This document shows positions 19,445-31,259 of a stretch of 64,000 bases of DNA, in pieces. The position numbers were made by a program, and so were the translations under genes. This DNA is from Chaetomium olivaceum (lineage: Eukaryota > Ascomycota > Sordariomycetes > Sordariales > Chaetomiaceae): assembly GCA_039881045.1 (NCBI GenBank), contig JAYWVB010000029.1, positions 186,001 through 250,000 of the forward strand, in the 5' to 3' direction. Every line of letters starts with the position of its first letter. Position 1 is the first letter of the stretch. A model generated the notes under the pieces. The model did no database searches. It worked only from the letters and a program-made list of their open reading frames with translations, and was not told the DNA's origin.

Positions 19445-20891
19445 TCAAAGCTTACCGCGCTCCGCCACGCCCAACCCGTCCAACAACACCTCCAGCACCA
19501 TCGCGTTAAACTCCCCAACCCCCCAGACGAGTAAAACGCCGGATCATAGCACGAATTCAGCACCAACTGCCCGCGCCACGCCCACATGAAATGCTCAATC
19601 CACGGGCCGGCAACCGTAACCCCAAACCACACCTCCTCAACCCCCCACTCCCCATACCTCTCCTTGATAAACTCGTCCACGAGCCCGAGACTGGACAGCG
19701 GGGCGTCGTCTCCTTGCTCTGCGGCCCCCCCACCGCGAAGTCGGGCACCATCAGCCGTATCATCGGCCCCAGTGCGCTCCACACCTCTGGGTCCGCTCGC
19801 GGCAGGTCCTGCGCGTAGAAGGCACCCAGCTCGCGCACGATCTCGCTGAATGCCCGCCCGGGTGATGCGGTGACTACGTAGGGCAATATCCCGTGGTGGT
19901 TGCTCAATGCGCTCGGCGCGTCACTCTCGCCTGACTGTGAGGCGGGGAAGTAGCGGCGCAGGTCGAAGTTGCCGAAGCACGCGAACTGCGTGCCCCTGAC
20001 AGCGGAGCGTTTCGCCTGAATCGCTTGTGTCGCAAGCACCGCGGCGGCGTGCCAGGCGGCGGTGACGCTGAGGCGTTGGGCCTTGCACGCGGCGCGGATA
20101 GCGGCAGTGGTGCGGGCGGGGGCTTCCAGAGTGAGTGCCGAGTTGTGCGGGGAGGGGGCCGGGAGCGGGGTGCGGACCGGCATCGAGATGGGCTCGGTCA
20201 TGGTGACGACCGGGGCGAGGATCTCGAGGGCACGCTGCTCGCCGCGGCCGGGCCGGCGCTCGGTCGTGTCGAGGAGGTCGTCGGAGCGTGGCGGGAGGCG
20301 GGCTACTTCGGATCCGTCCGTCCGGTGCAGCTCGTGCGTGCCTGCGGGCGAGGCGAGCGCACGGAAGAAGCGGTCCCAGAAGTTCATCAACCCCCGGCCG
20401 TCGAGCGTGTGGTGCTCGCCCTGGACGAGGAGTTGTCGTGCCTCCGGCAGGTAGTACATGGTCATGTGCGCCGTCTTGACCAGGGTCTTCCATAGGTCAC
20501 GCCATGTCTTTCTGCCAGGAATCACGATGAAAGTGGCGCCGAGCCAGGCTTCGAGGTCCGCTGGCGATGACGGGGAGGTGTATCTCTTCCCCTCCTGATG
20601 GTTCCGGACAGCCAGTGCTGGGTATTGCTTGCGCACCTGTAGCCAGGCGTTGCGGAGCAGAGGGGCGAGGCCCTGGGAGGAGAGATCGCCATGGGGAGAG
20701 GAGGCTGTGTGGCTGAAGGTGATAGACGAGCCTATTAGAAAGAGGCCAGGGGATCCGGGCGGTACCGAGATGGCGTTATAGAGCACCTCTTGGAAGCCGT
20801 ACGGCTGCGAGTAGGTGCGAGGGCCAGTTTGGACCCATGACGGGTGGGGTTGTGCTTTGTCTGTGGGCGCCATTTTGGTCGTGTTTGGCAA
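19445..20891 (-). pseudogene. Tri3/condensation-like acyltransferase, two frameshifts
   Basis: Acyltransferase of the condensation-domain-like group that includes trichothecene 15-O-acetyltransferase (Tri3). The ATG at 20891 (or a second at 20873) starts the protein. The active-site motif is present as EHHTLDGRG (H-H-x3-D-G form), and FACFGNFDLRRYF follows. Two breaks lie in C runs of the plus strand: seven C at 19725-19731 and six C at 19519-19524; each would be mended by one base. The middle frame carries SSLGLVDEFIKERYGEW and WIEHFMWAWRG, and the last frame ends at the TGA at 19445. The corrected length is exactly 483 codons. No such enzyme belongs to the canonical SWN gene set as I know it, so it may acylate the cluster's product, for example at a ring hydroxyl. 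That role is inferred from position. Confidence 0.8.
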
Positions 20892-21208
20892 TACCGTTTG
20901 ACTACGGGGTACGGCACGGCCTCGCTAGAAGTAGAGGTGAATGTCATTGGTACTTATATCGGCACCCGCCAAGTTCCTGTATCCAAGCGGCGGGGTGACC
21001 GGACTGGGACAAGATCCGTCACGCAGGAACGTCACATGTAACCTACCATGTAAGCGAGCACTCGGACTACGCACTCGGACCATCTTCATACCCTAACCAT
21101 CTGGGGGTAACACCAGTATACGGACGGGAGGATATACCGGGGTCCAGGGTCACAAAGGTTAATTTTCTGGGCACAAGTAAGAAGACGCGCACCACTCCAC
21201 CTCCCTGC
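20892..21208. promoter_or_regulatory. Promoter region of the acyltransferase gene
   Basis: 317 bases between the acyltransferase start and the 3' end of the NmrA-like gene. Two tandem CTCGGAC sites, CTCGGACTACG at 21061-21071 and CTCGGACCAT at 21074-21083, lie about 180 bp upstream of the acyltransferase ATG. Similar sites occur upstream of the other cluster genes, so a cluster-specific regulator may bind here. This is inference from motif recurrence. Confidence 0.35.
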
Positions 21209-22268
21209 TCACTCCCTCGAATCCTTCCACGCCTCCTCTACCAAGTCTTCGATTAGCCTTGGCGCGGGGGACGTTTCCTGAAACGCTTCAACCAGGTCAA
21301 GATGCCCCCTCAACTTGCCAAAGTCAAATGCCCCAAGCGCCACGCCGGCTTCGAGATCAGCGATAAGCCCCCGCAGCTGCTCCAACCCCCCGGGAAACCG
21401 CTCAGGGAAGCGACCCGCTATGTCCACGTTTGTGGGGAGGTCGAACGCCTCGTGCCTCAGCAGTTTCTCCACTGGTTGGTACTGCACCTGGAGTTTCCGA
21501 CCGAGACTCTTCTCGAAGAGGGCGACGAGCTCATTCAATGAGACGGTGCTCGACGCCGTGGTCATGACACGCGGCCACTTATTCAACTCGAGCGCCAGCG
21601 CTATATATCGCGCCGCATCTGTCGTAAACGACATGCTCATCCTCGCCTCTCCATTACCGGGGAGCACGGCCAGCCCGTTTTCCGGGTCGACAAAGAAGCA
21701 CAGCGGGCGCAGGCTGCTTGGGACGCGCGGCAGGCCGAAGTAGTCCATGAACATGCCCGGGTAGATGTATGTGTACTCGAGCGTGGTCGTCCTCTCCAGC
21801 GCGCGTCGAGCCGCCACATGGAATCGCTTCTCCGGGTAGGGGAGAATGCCGTCGCCGACGTCGTACTCGACGTTGAATTCCGAGGGGATAAAGCGCTCGA
21901 CGCAGGGGCATCGATCGGCGGCTCGGATCAAGCAGAGCTGGGCGTCGGACGCTGAATCACAGTCCATGATGAAGGTGCAGATGACGACCCCGACGTTCCT
22001 CTCCGTGAGCTGCTCGACTAGAGCATCCTCAGACGAGTAGTCGGTCTGGATAAGAGGCAAGTAGAGATTGCCTGTCAACGGCGATATGCGGGATGTGGTG
22101 TTCACATTCTACGTCTAGGTGTCAACAGCTTTATAATACAATGAAGACGGACATGTTGCCTACCTTTCTTGATGTGATATAAATCTCGTGCCTGCCGGTC
22201 TTCGACAAGGCGTCCGTAATGAGACGGCCCAGATCGCCGGAGCCGCCAGCGACTGCGACAATAGTCAT
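21209..22268 (-). CDS. NmrA-like NAD(P)-dependent reductase (SwnR/SwnN type)
   Basis: Two-exon gene: exon 1 22268-22164 (105 bases), intron 22163-22109 with GTAGGC donor and TAG acceptor, exon 2 22108-21209. The product has 334 residues. It opens with the nucleotide-binding loop VAVAGGSGDLGRLI at residues 4-17, and the family motif RFIPSEFNVEY follows further in. YPGMFMDYFGLPR and the C-terminal substrate-binding half are complete. In swainsonine biosynthesis SwnR and SwnN are both of this family and reduce a cyclic imine of the lysine/pipecolate pathway or the indolizidine iminium. This gene is intact and divergent from the megasynthase, sharing an 850-bp promoter with it, which supports joint regulation. 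Confidence 0.88.
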
Positions 22269-23119
22269 AGTGGGTGGCGATTTTCAAGGCAAGACAAGTG
22301 TTGGACTCTTCGCGTCGTCAAAAAAGCCAGGGTAATCTGCTTGAAGAGCTCGGCTAGAAATCGCTCTGTTGTCTGATAGTTGAGATCGGAGCACCCCAGC
22401 TTCTATCTCCTGTCTCACACCGAGTGTAGATCTTGGCTTACATTACTAATATTGAGTATCATTCGGACTACGTGGGAGCTGCATGGCATGGCGTATGTAC
22501 CACCGAGTCGGGGGTAAACGGGAAAAATCCCATGCAGCCCCCAAGTAGGTGTTCTGGACCAGACCTCGCATATGACTCGGACTCTGTCTACCAGGTATTT
22601 CCCGTACCTTAAAAAGTCACAGCGCCATCCTCCAGGATGCAGACCCCTGCATGTCCGGGGACTCATTCGAGATGCTTCGTACGCATCCCAGTTCCTCCAT
22701 GTCACTGTCACTGCCCACCATCACTGAAGGGATTAGTTGAGTCAAAGGTTAACCGAGTTGTACATAGATGTACCATCAGTACCCTGTACTGTGTATGATT
22801 GTGCGGTTTGGGCTGACCAATGAAGATAACAAAGCTCAAGAAACCCAGTGCTCGGCCAAACCCGGAAGTCAAGCCCAACTCCAGCCATTTCTAAGTCTGA
22901 CTAGATGCCATGAAGATGTGGATGGGTACCTGCAGCATTACCAGTGTTTTACCTTTCTTGAAGTGACGAGGGACCCCAAGTACATACATTGCACCCCATA
23001 GTTCTGGATATTTCCCCTTTCAAACGCTGGCCATTGAACGTAGTGGACTTGGTTCGCCAACCCGCCACTCCATAACCCCTTTGCTCTCGGCTCTTGCTAC
23101 GGATCGATACGGAAACAAG
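22269..23119. promoter_or_regulatory. Shared divergent promoter of the NmrA-like and SwnK-type genes
   Basis: 850 bp between two divergent cluster genes. It contains TTCGGACTACG at 22462-22472 and CTCGGACTCTG at 22576-22586. The second matches 11 of 11 bases with a site upstream of the dioxygenase gene. No coding sequence is seen. Confidence 0.45.
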
Positions 23120-26100
23120 ATGCATCCTACCCAAGCCAAAGACAACCAAAACCCGGCGACCGGTCCTGGGTTCCGGGCCAGCGGTACCGATGATTCCACA
23201 AGACATGCATCACAGAGTATACACTCACTTCTCGAACGTACCGCGGAGGAGTACAGCGACAAGACCGCCTTAATTTGCGGTCCTACGACACTCACCTATG
23301 GACAACTCAGCTCGCTCACCAACAACTTTGCTAGAGCCTTCGTAAGGCGAGGAATCGGAAAGGGCGACCTCGTGGGCGTAGCCCTGGACCGCTCCGTCGA
23401 CCTTGTCGCGGCACTGCTGGCGGTCTGGAAGACAGGGGCCGCCTACGTGCCCATCGACACAGACTTGCCCACGCAACGCATCAATCAGATGCTCGACGAC
23501 GCCAGCCCCAAGCTACTCGTTACCAGTACCAAGATGCTGGAAGCCTTCACCCCAGGAGGGAGTGTGTCCTCTTTGACAATCGAGGAGCTGTTGCGCACTA
23601 CCGCGGTAAACCCGGACTCTTCTGGTGGCACCAGCAACAGCCACTCCAACGCGGCAGTCCACAGCACCGACCTCGCCTACGTAATGTACACGTCCGGCTC
23701 AACCGGCCGCCCCAAGGGCGTCGAGGTAACACACGACAGCGTGATCAACCTCCTGCAGTCAATGGCGTTTGAACCAGGCTGCAGCTCCACAGACCGCCTC
23801 CTCGCCATCACAACCGTATCCTTTGATATGGCGGTGCCGGAGCTCTTTCTGCCGCTGCTCTGCGGCGCCACCACCGTCATTGCGCAGCGCCGTGAGGTGC
23901 GGGATCCTGCCGCCCTTGTGCGCCTCATGGAGCGCCACAGCGTCACCGTCATGCAGGGCACCCCGACGCTCTGGCAGATGCTGCTGGACTCGGGCTGGCC
24001 CGGCGGCGTGCAGCCGCGCCTGCACAAGATCCTGTGCGGCGGTGAGGGGCTGCCCCGCGCGCTGGCGAACCGCCTGCTGCAGGCGTGCGGCAGCGGCGGC
24101 GGTGTGTGGAACTTATACGGCCCGACCGAGGTGACCGTGTACGCGAGCATCTGGCGGGTGCAGCCGGGTGAGGCGGGGGTGCTCATTGGGAGCCCCGTCG
24201 CCAATGCGCACCTGTACGTGCTCGACCCGGAGACGCTAGCGCCCGTGCCATTGGGGAGCGAAGGGGAGCTGTGCGTCGGCGGGGCGGGCGTGGCGCGGGG
24301 GTATCGGGGTAACGCCGAACTCAGTCGCGCCCGGTTCGTGGAGAATCCGTTTGATGGAGGGGTCATGTACCGAACCGGAGATCTCGCGCGGTTTGTAGCG
24401 CCTGGGAAGTTGAGTGTCTTGGGCCGCATGGACGGCCAGGTCAAGATCCGCGGCTACCGGATCGAGGTCGGGGACATCGAAGCGGCCATTACGGCACGCG
24501 AGGATGTCTCTGCGGCGGTTGTCGTCTGTCGTGATGAGCAGCTAGTTGCTTATTGCGTACCAATGGCTACTGCTTCGGCGGGTAAGACAGAGGAGGCGCT
24601 TGGCCAGGTGCTGCGCCCTTGGCTGGCTGAGCGGCTGCCCGACTACATGGTGCCGGCGTTTTTCGTCGAGATCGAGGCTCTCCCGGTGACGATTAATGGC
24701 AAGATAGACCGCAAAGCCCTCCCGGATCCGGTGGCTCCCAATGAGACTCCCTGTACCGCCGCCGCTGTAATAACTGCCACGGAGTTGGAGGGTCAGATAC
24801 TGGCAATTTGGTCCCGAGTTCTCGGCCACAGCCGCATCCGCGTCCGGGATAATTTCTTCCAGATAGGGGGTGATTCGGCGCGGGCCATTCGAGTGCAAAG
24901 GGAGCTACAGATACAGCTTGGCCGCCCGGTTCCTGTCCCCAAACTGTTCGAACACTACACAATCGAGACCTTGGCGGCATATCTCGGGGGCAGCTCGCCG
25001 GGCACGGCTAATAATAGCCCAAGCCCTCAAGCTAACAAGCAAGCTCGTGTGGATGAAGATGTCGCTGACCAAGACATTGCGATTGTGTCCATGGCTTGTC
25101 GGCTGCCGGGTGGTATCGCAACACCCGAGGACTTCTGGCAGCTGCTCGAGCGCGGTGGTGATGCCATCGGCGATGTTCCCGACGATCGTTGGAATCGCAG
25201 CAACACTATCGGCGACGAGAGCTGTCACCGTGGCGGATTCCTTCAAACCTCCTTGATCAACTCCTTTGACATATCCCTCTTCGGCATCTCACCACGAGAG
25301 GCACGCAGGCTGGACCCTGCCCAGTATTTGATGCTTGAGACCTGCTGGGAAGCGTTCGAGCGGGCAGGCTATACCATGGAGCAACTGCGCGGGAGCCAGA
25401 CCGGTGTGTTCGTCGGCACCAGCAACATCCTTGCACATCAGGCCCTCAACGTCACCGCCGTCAGGGACCTCGCAGACCTCGACGGATACACGGTCACCGG
25501 TTCGGCGGGTGGTTCCATGTCAGGCCGCATCTCGCACCAGCTCGGGCTTCAAGGCCCCACCATGACAATTGACACGGCCTGCTCGTCCTCGCTGGTCACG
25601 ACGCACCTGGCCTGCAGCGCGCTACGCCAGGGGGAGTGCGATATGGCCGTGTCAGCGGGGGTGAGCCTGCTGCTAAACCCAGGGCTGCACGTTGAGTTCT
25701 CGCGGCTGCAGGGGATGTCAGCCGACGGCCGCTGCCGGTCGTTCTCTGCCGACGCGCAGGGCACCGGGTGGTCAGAGGGCACCGCGGCCGTCGTCCTCAA
25801 GCGTCTCGCGGATGCGCGGCGCGACGGCGACTATGTACATGCCGTGATCCGTGGCACGGCCGTCAACCACGACGGCCGCGGCGCCAGCCTGACGACCCCC
25901 AGCGGCCCGGCCCAACAGCAGCTCATCCACAAGTCGCTGACCGCTGCCCGGCTGCGGCCGGAGGATATTGACTACGTCGAAGCGCACGGCACTGGCACGA
26001 GGCTGGGCGATCCGATCGAAGCCACGGCGCTGGCGGAGGTGTTTGGGCCTGGCCGAGTTGGTGGCAAGGAGCCTCTGTTGATCGGCTCGGCCAAGTCGAA

Positions 26101-29100
26101 TATCGGCCACACGCAAGCCGCGGCCGGTCTCGTGGGTCTGCTCAAGGTGGTGCTATCCATGCGGCACGGTATGCTGCCCGAGACATTACACGTCGCTAAA
26201 CCCACTCCGGCCGTGGACTGGCAGCGCGCCAACATGACGCCGGTGCTGAACAAACGACCGTGGCGGTCGACGAGGGAGGGAAGCCGGGTGCGCCGGGCGG
26301 GCGTTAGTTCGTTTGGAATCGGCGGTACGAATGCTCACGTTATCGTTGAGGAGCCGCCGAGGGTGGTGCGTTTCGTGGATAATGGGGACACAACAGTGAG
26401 GCTGCTCCCGGTCATGCTGCCGTTTCTCATCTCGGGCGATACCAGCGCGGCCCTGCGTATGCAGGCCCAGAAGCTTGCCCAACACCTCTTGGACTCACCG
26501 GATGACGGTCTTGGTGACGTGGCTTACTCCCTCGCAACCACTCGTAACCATCTCCCCAGGCGGTTGGTACTGATGGCCCGGGACAGAGCGGAGTTGGTGC
26601 AAAACCTGGGCTCGGCATTCAGTACTATTAGCGATGTCGCCGAGGCACCCGACAACAGGTTGGCCATGCTCTTTACCGGCCAAGGTAGCCAGTGGCCAGG
26701 CATGGGAAAGGACCTGAGCGAGGTGCACCCCGTCTTTGGGGAAGCGGTCCGCGAAATCGCGGCCGAGTTTGACGGTGCCGGGTTGGAACTGCCGCTCCTC
26801 GATGTCATGTGGGCGAACCCTGAAAGCACAGAAGCCGCGTTGCTCAACCGCACCGACTTTGCCCAACCCGCGCTCTTTACTTTGGAGGTGGCTTTGTGGC
26901 GGCTGTGGCAGAGCTGGGGGGTAAACCCGGACTTCGTCCTCGGCCACAGCCTGGGCGAGCTCGTGGCTGCTCACGTAGCGGGCATCCTCGACCTGCCCGA
27001 TGCGTGTCGGCTAGTGGCGGCGCGCGGTCGCTTGATGCAAGCGCAGTCCGGCGATTACGGCATGGTGTCGCTCGGAGCAAGCGCCGCTGAGGTTGCCAAA
27101 GCAGTCAAGGCGCTGGGCCGTACTCCAGAAGTCGATATTGCTGCATATAACACGCCCATGCAGACGGTTATATCCGGTACTAGGGATGGTTTGGAAAGCA
27201 TTACTGGCCATTTAGCTTCCCGGGGCTACAAGACTAAACTCCTGATGGTCGGACATGCGTTCCACTCGCGGTACATCGACCCTATGCTGGCCGACTTTCT
27301 AGCCATAGCCGAGACGGTGCAGTTCCACGCGCCCAAGATACGGGTTATCAACAGCCTAGACGGCAGACTGGCAAAACCGGGCCAGCTCGAACAGGCGCAA
27401 TACTGGTTGAGGCAGGCCCGCGAGCCGGTTCGTTTTACTGACGGAATCCAGACGCTGGCCCGTCAGGGGGTCAACGTATTCCTAGAGATAGGGCCGCATC
27501 CGGTGCTCTGTGGAATGGGTGCAGAGTGTCTCGCAGACAATCATAGCGACAACAACAACACCGTTTCCTGGTTGCCGTCTCTCCTACACCGCAAGGACGG
27601 CGCCACGGTTCTCCAACGGAGTCTCTCCGACTTACATATGCGTCACTTGCCCCTCGACTGGCAAGCCTACTTCAAACCGTTGTGTTGTCGACGTGTACAA
27701 CTGCCCATCTATGCGTTCCAGCGCACTTACGAGCAGCCACATGCTGGAATGGCTCCCGGCTGGAATGGTACCAGCATTGGTCTGAGCCATACCGCCCGCC
27801 GTGTCCCCAACGGCGACGGTAATGACCGCTTCCAGTTCAGCATCGCGTGGCAGCCAACCCAGACGGACGGCACTCATCAACCTAGCGGAACCTGAGGCCT
27901 GTTGGTTGCAGCCAAAAGCTCGACGTGGATAACGAGTGCCACAACCGCCCTGTCAGGAGCCGGATTCCGACTGGCGCGTGTCAACGACCTCGAGCAGGCT
28001 GCGAAACTGGACGGCCTAGTCTGTCTTTGGGACACGGATACCGACGTGATATCGCAGACGCGAGATTTGATTGCTAAGGCGTTGGCACAGCTGCAGACGG
28101 CAGCTCAGACTCGGTTTACGCCTCCGCTTATATGGGTCACTCGCCACGCTATCGGTGTCGGCATCCAGTCTGACGATCGGGCCATGAGACCAGGGGCAGG
28201 GTCGTTGCTCTGGGGTTTGATGAGAACCGCCAGGAGCGAGCATCCTGAACTGAGCTTGCGGCTGGTCGATCTTGGGCAGGAGGCCACCGACGCGTCTTTC
28301 TCGTTGGCCTTGCTGTTGAACACTGAACCGGAATGCGCCGTGCGCGGGAGTCGAGTGCTTGCTCCACGGATGCAGCGCGTTGACGCGGTAAAAGCGCCAT
28401 TGCCAGACGCTAAGGGCCGATTGGTACGACCGGATGGAGCTGTGTTAATAACGGGGGGCCTCGGTAACCTTGGAGCGTGCGTGGCTCGGTGGTTGGCGAG
28501 CGAACACGGCATCCGCGACTTGGTACTTACCTCACGTCAGGGAGTGGCAGCCCCAGGTGCGGATACGCTGGTAGCCGAACTTTCAGAGCTAGGTGTCAGA
28601 GTCACCGTGATGGCCGGCAACATTGCCGATCCGGCTAGTATTGATTCCATTGTGGCAACCTTTAACAAAGACCGGCCGCTGCGAGGCATCGTGCACGCCG
28701 CCGGGGTGGTCGACTCGGGCATCCTCTTAACCATGACGCAGGCACAGTGCGAGACGACTATCGCACCCAAAGCGTACGGGGCATGGCTCCTGCACCAAGC
28801 CACTCGCGGGATGGACCTAGACCTCTTTGTCATGTTCTCCTCCCTCTCCGGCGTCATGGGCATGCCGGGTCTCGCCAACTACGCCGCGGCCAACACCTAC
28901 CTCGACGCGCTCGCGCACCTTCGCCACGCCCAGGGCTTGCCAGCCACTTCGGTAGCGTATGGTACCTGGGCAGGCGACGGTATGGCGTCCCGGCTTAGCC
29001 CGGCGACCAACGCCCACCTCGTGAGCTTCGGCCTGGACCTACTGGCACCCAGTGACGCGTTGGATCTACTTACACAGGCCGCTGTCAGCAGCGCGCACTA

Positions 29101-30729
29101 ACCGTGGCCGCTGTGATCGACACGGCACGGCTCGGGGCCTTCTATGAGGAACAGGCCGGCGGCATACCGCCATTGCTGCGCTCCCTCCTACAACGGGACG
29201 GGGTCACCACGACGAAGACCGCCAGCGGCCCCTCCCAGCAGAAGCATCTGCGCGATGTGTTGCGCGAGGCGGAACCCCCACGGCACCTCGGTATCATGCT
29301 GGACATGGTCCGGCAAGTCGTTGCCAAGGCGCTGGGGTTCAGCCACCCGCTCAATGTGGAGGTCGACCGTCCGCTGAAGGATGTCGGCATTGACTCGTTG
29401 ACCGCCGTGCAGATCCGGAACCATCTGGCGACGTTGACTGGCTTGGCGCTCTCAGCCAACATCGCTCTTCTCCATCCAACCTTGAGGGTGCTCAGCCGGT
29501 CCTTGCTCGCTCAGCTGCAGGATACGGATGCGTCGACCGCTGCAGTTGTGTCTGCTGGGGGGTTGCTAAACATGGCGGCGGTCCGCACAGGGTGTCTCGA
29601 TGCTAGTTTCACGTTCGAGCGTTCGGATAATCTTGATACTGGACGTCCAAAGTCTGTATTCCTCACCGGCGCCACCGGTTTCGTCGGTGCTTCCATCCTG
29701 CACGAGCTGCTCAAGCAAGGCATCGCCACTCACTGCCTCGTGCGCGCGAAGAACATAAACAGGGCCCGGCAACGGGTTGTAAGCACGCTGCAGGAGTACA
29801 ATCTCTGGGAGGACCGCTTCGCGTCCTTGGTCCGACCGATCGTCGGCGACATGGCCCAACCCCTATTCGGCCTGTCCGACGCGGCCTTCTCCGACCTTGG
29901 TGACCAGGTGGACTCGATCTGCCACGCAGGCGGGCTCGTCGACTGGATGCGGCCTCTAGACGAGTACGTCGGCCCCAACATCGTCAGCGCGCACGAGGTC
30001 CTCCGCCTGGCCGCACGCGGTCGGCGACGACGCGCCAAGGCTGTCCACCTCGTGTCCACCGTCTCCACGCTCCCCAAGCACATGGGCTTGGACGTTGGTG
30101 AGGACGATGTGGAGTACGGCTACACAACGTCCAAGTACGCCGCCGAGCGGCTAGTGGCGGCGGCGCGGTGGCGCGGTGCCCGGGCGTCGGTGTACCGCCT
30201 ACCGTACGTCACAGCGTCGGCCGCGACCGGCCACTTCCGGCACGACCGCGGCGACTTCCTGCACAACCTAGTTGTCGGGGGCCTCGAGATGGGCGCGTTC
30301 CCGGCGTTGGATGCCGACTTGTCGGCCGTGTTGCCCGTCGACTACTTGGCCAAGACCATCGTTGCCGTCATGACGGGCGATCTCGATCGGCTAGGCCGCG
30401 ACTGGGATTTTTTGAACCCGCGGGCGCCGACATCGACCGACTTTTTTAAGCTGGTCGGGGCCGTGGGCGGTGGGGAGCCCAAGGAAATAATAGATTTTGA
30501 TATCTGGAAGCAACGGGCGTTGGACTATGCCGCCGAGCATCCGACAAGCCCGCTAGCCCGCATTACGGCGGTCTTGGATGGTTTTACGGGTGAGACCGCG
30601 GGCCGGATAATGAAGAGTGCATTTATGGTTGGAGAGCACGTGTTAGGGGGAGACGCGTACCCTGTGCCGTCGATTGACGAGCAGTTTGTGAGGGGGTATT
30701 GCAATCGTATCAGTCAGGCGAGCACCTGA
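23120..30729 (+). pseudogene. swnK: SwnK-type hybrid NRPS-PKS (A-T-KS-AT-KR-T-R), two frame breaks
   Basis: Multimodular synthase; the ATG is at 23120. Domains by residue: adenylation (about 35-530; YTSGSTGRPKG, LYGPTE, NGKIDRK), carrier (555-624; GGDSARA), ketosynthase (650-1080; DTACSSSL, EAHGTGT, SNIGHTQAAAG), acyltransferase (1180-1480; GHSLGE), no dehydratase, ketoreductase (1770-1960; GGLGNLG, YAAANTYLD), carrier (DVGIDSLTA), then a short-chain-dehydrogenase-like thioester reductase (TGATGFVGA, YTTSK). An A domain at the start without a condensation domain, plus reductive release, is the SwnK layout, in which pipecolate is loaded, extended once and released as an aldehyde. Two breaks: an in-frame TGA at 27893-27895 (residue 1592, AT-KR linker) and loss of one base near 29086-29103 (KR-carrier linker). 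Both lie outside the domains. One base added gives 2537 codons. It is inactive as written unless these are errors. Swainsonine is a livestock toxin. Confidence 0.88.
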
Positions 30730-31259
30730 GCGTTTCGTCAAAGACAAGACGAGGTACAGCACAGCATGTAAGAGCACTGCAGGGAGGGAGATGTTGAGAT
30801 CTGGCCACGAACAAACTTCATGATATCCTGTTCATTAGTTATCTGTTGTCGAGATACTGATGTTGACTTTGTGCTGAAGCCGCTCTTTGATGTCCATCAC
30901 CGTCCCTCCTGCTCGAGACTAAGACGTTCAGGGAGGGATCAAATTCAACGAGGTTCCACTGTTCAAGAATTCGAACAAAAGGTCACCCGCCATTTTGACA
31001 AGCCCAATACCTAAAGATTGAGGCGACCTTAGCTGAGGACTTGAAGTTCAGGATTGAGGAATCCGTGGAGAATCATGCCAAAGCACAGAAGGCCAAGATC
31101 CCCGCAATGCCGTTCACACCGTGGACTCGACGCTACAACGACGGCAAGAACTAGAACAACGGCAACGAAAAAGAGGACATCGCGTTTGTACGACGCAGCA
31201 CCGAACAACAAGAATTTCACCTTGGAATAGGGTACGGAATTCAAACAAGCTGCGAAGAA

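Noticed and set aside
27893..27895. RIP (repeat-induced point mutation) as cause of the stop in the SwnK-type gene
   Set aside because: A TGG to TGA change here would not be in the CpA context favoured by RIP, and the surrounding sequence is not AT-shifted.
27821..27911. Possible intron removing the stop at 27893 (GTAATG to TTGCAG)
   Set aside because: The segment encodes a conserved-looking linker (RFQFSIAWQPT) that would be lost, so a true intron is less likely; it could still be tested with RNA-seq.
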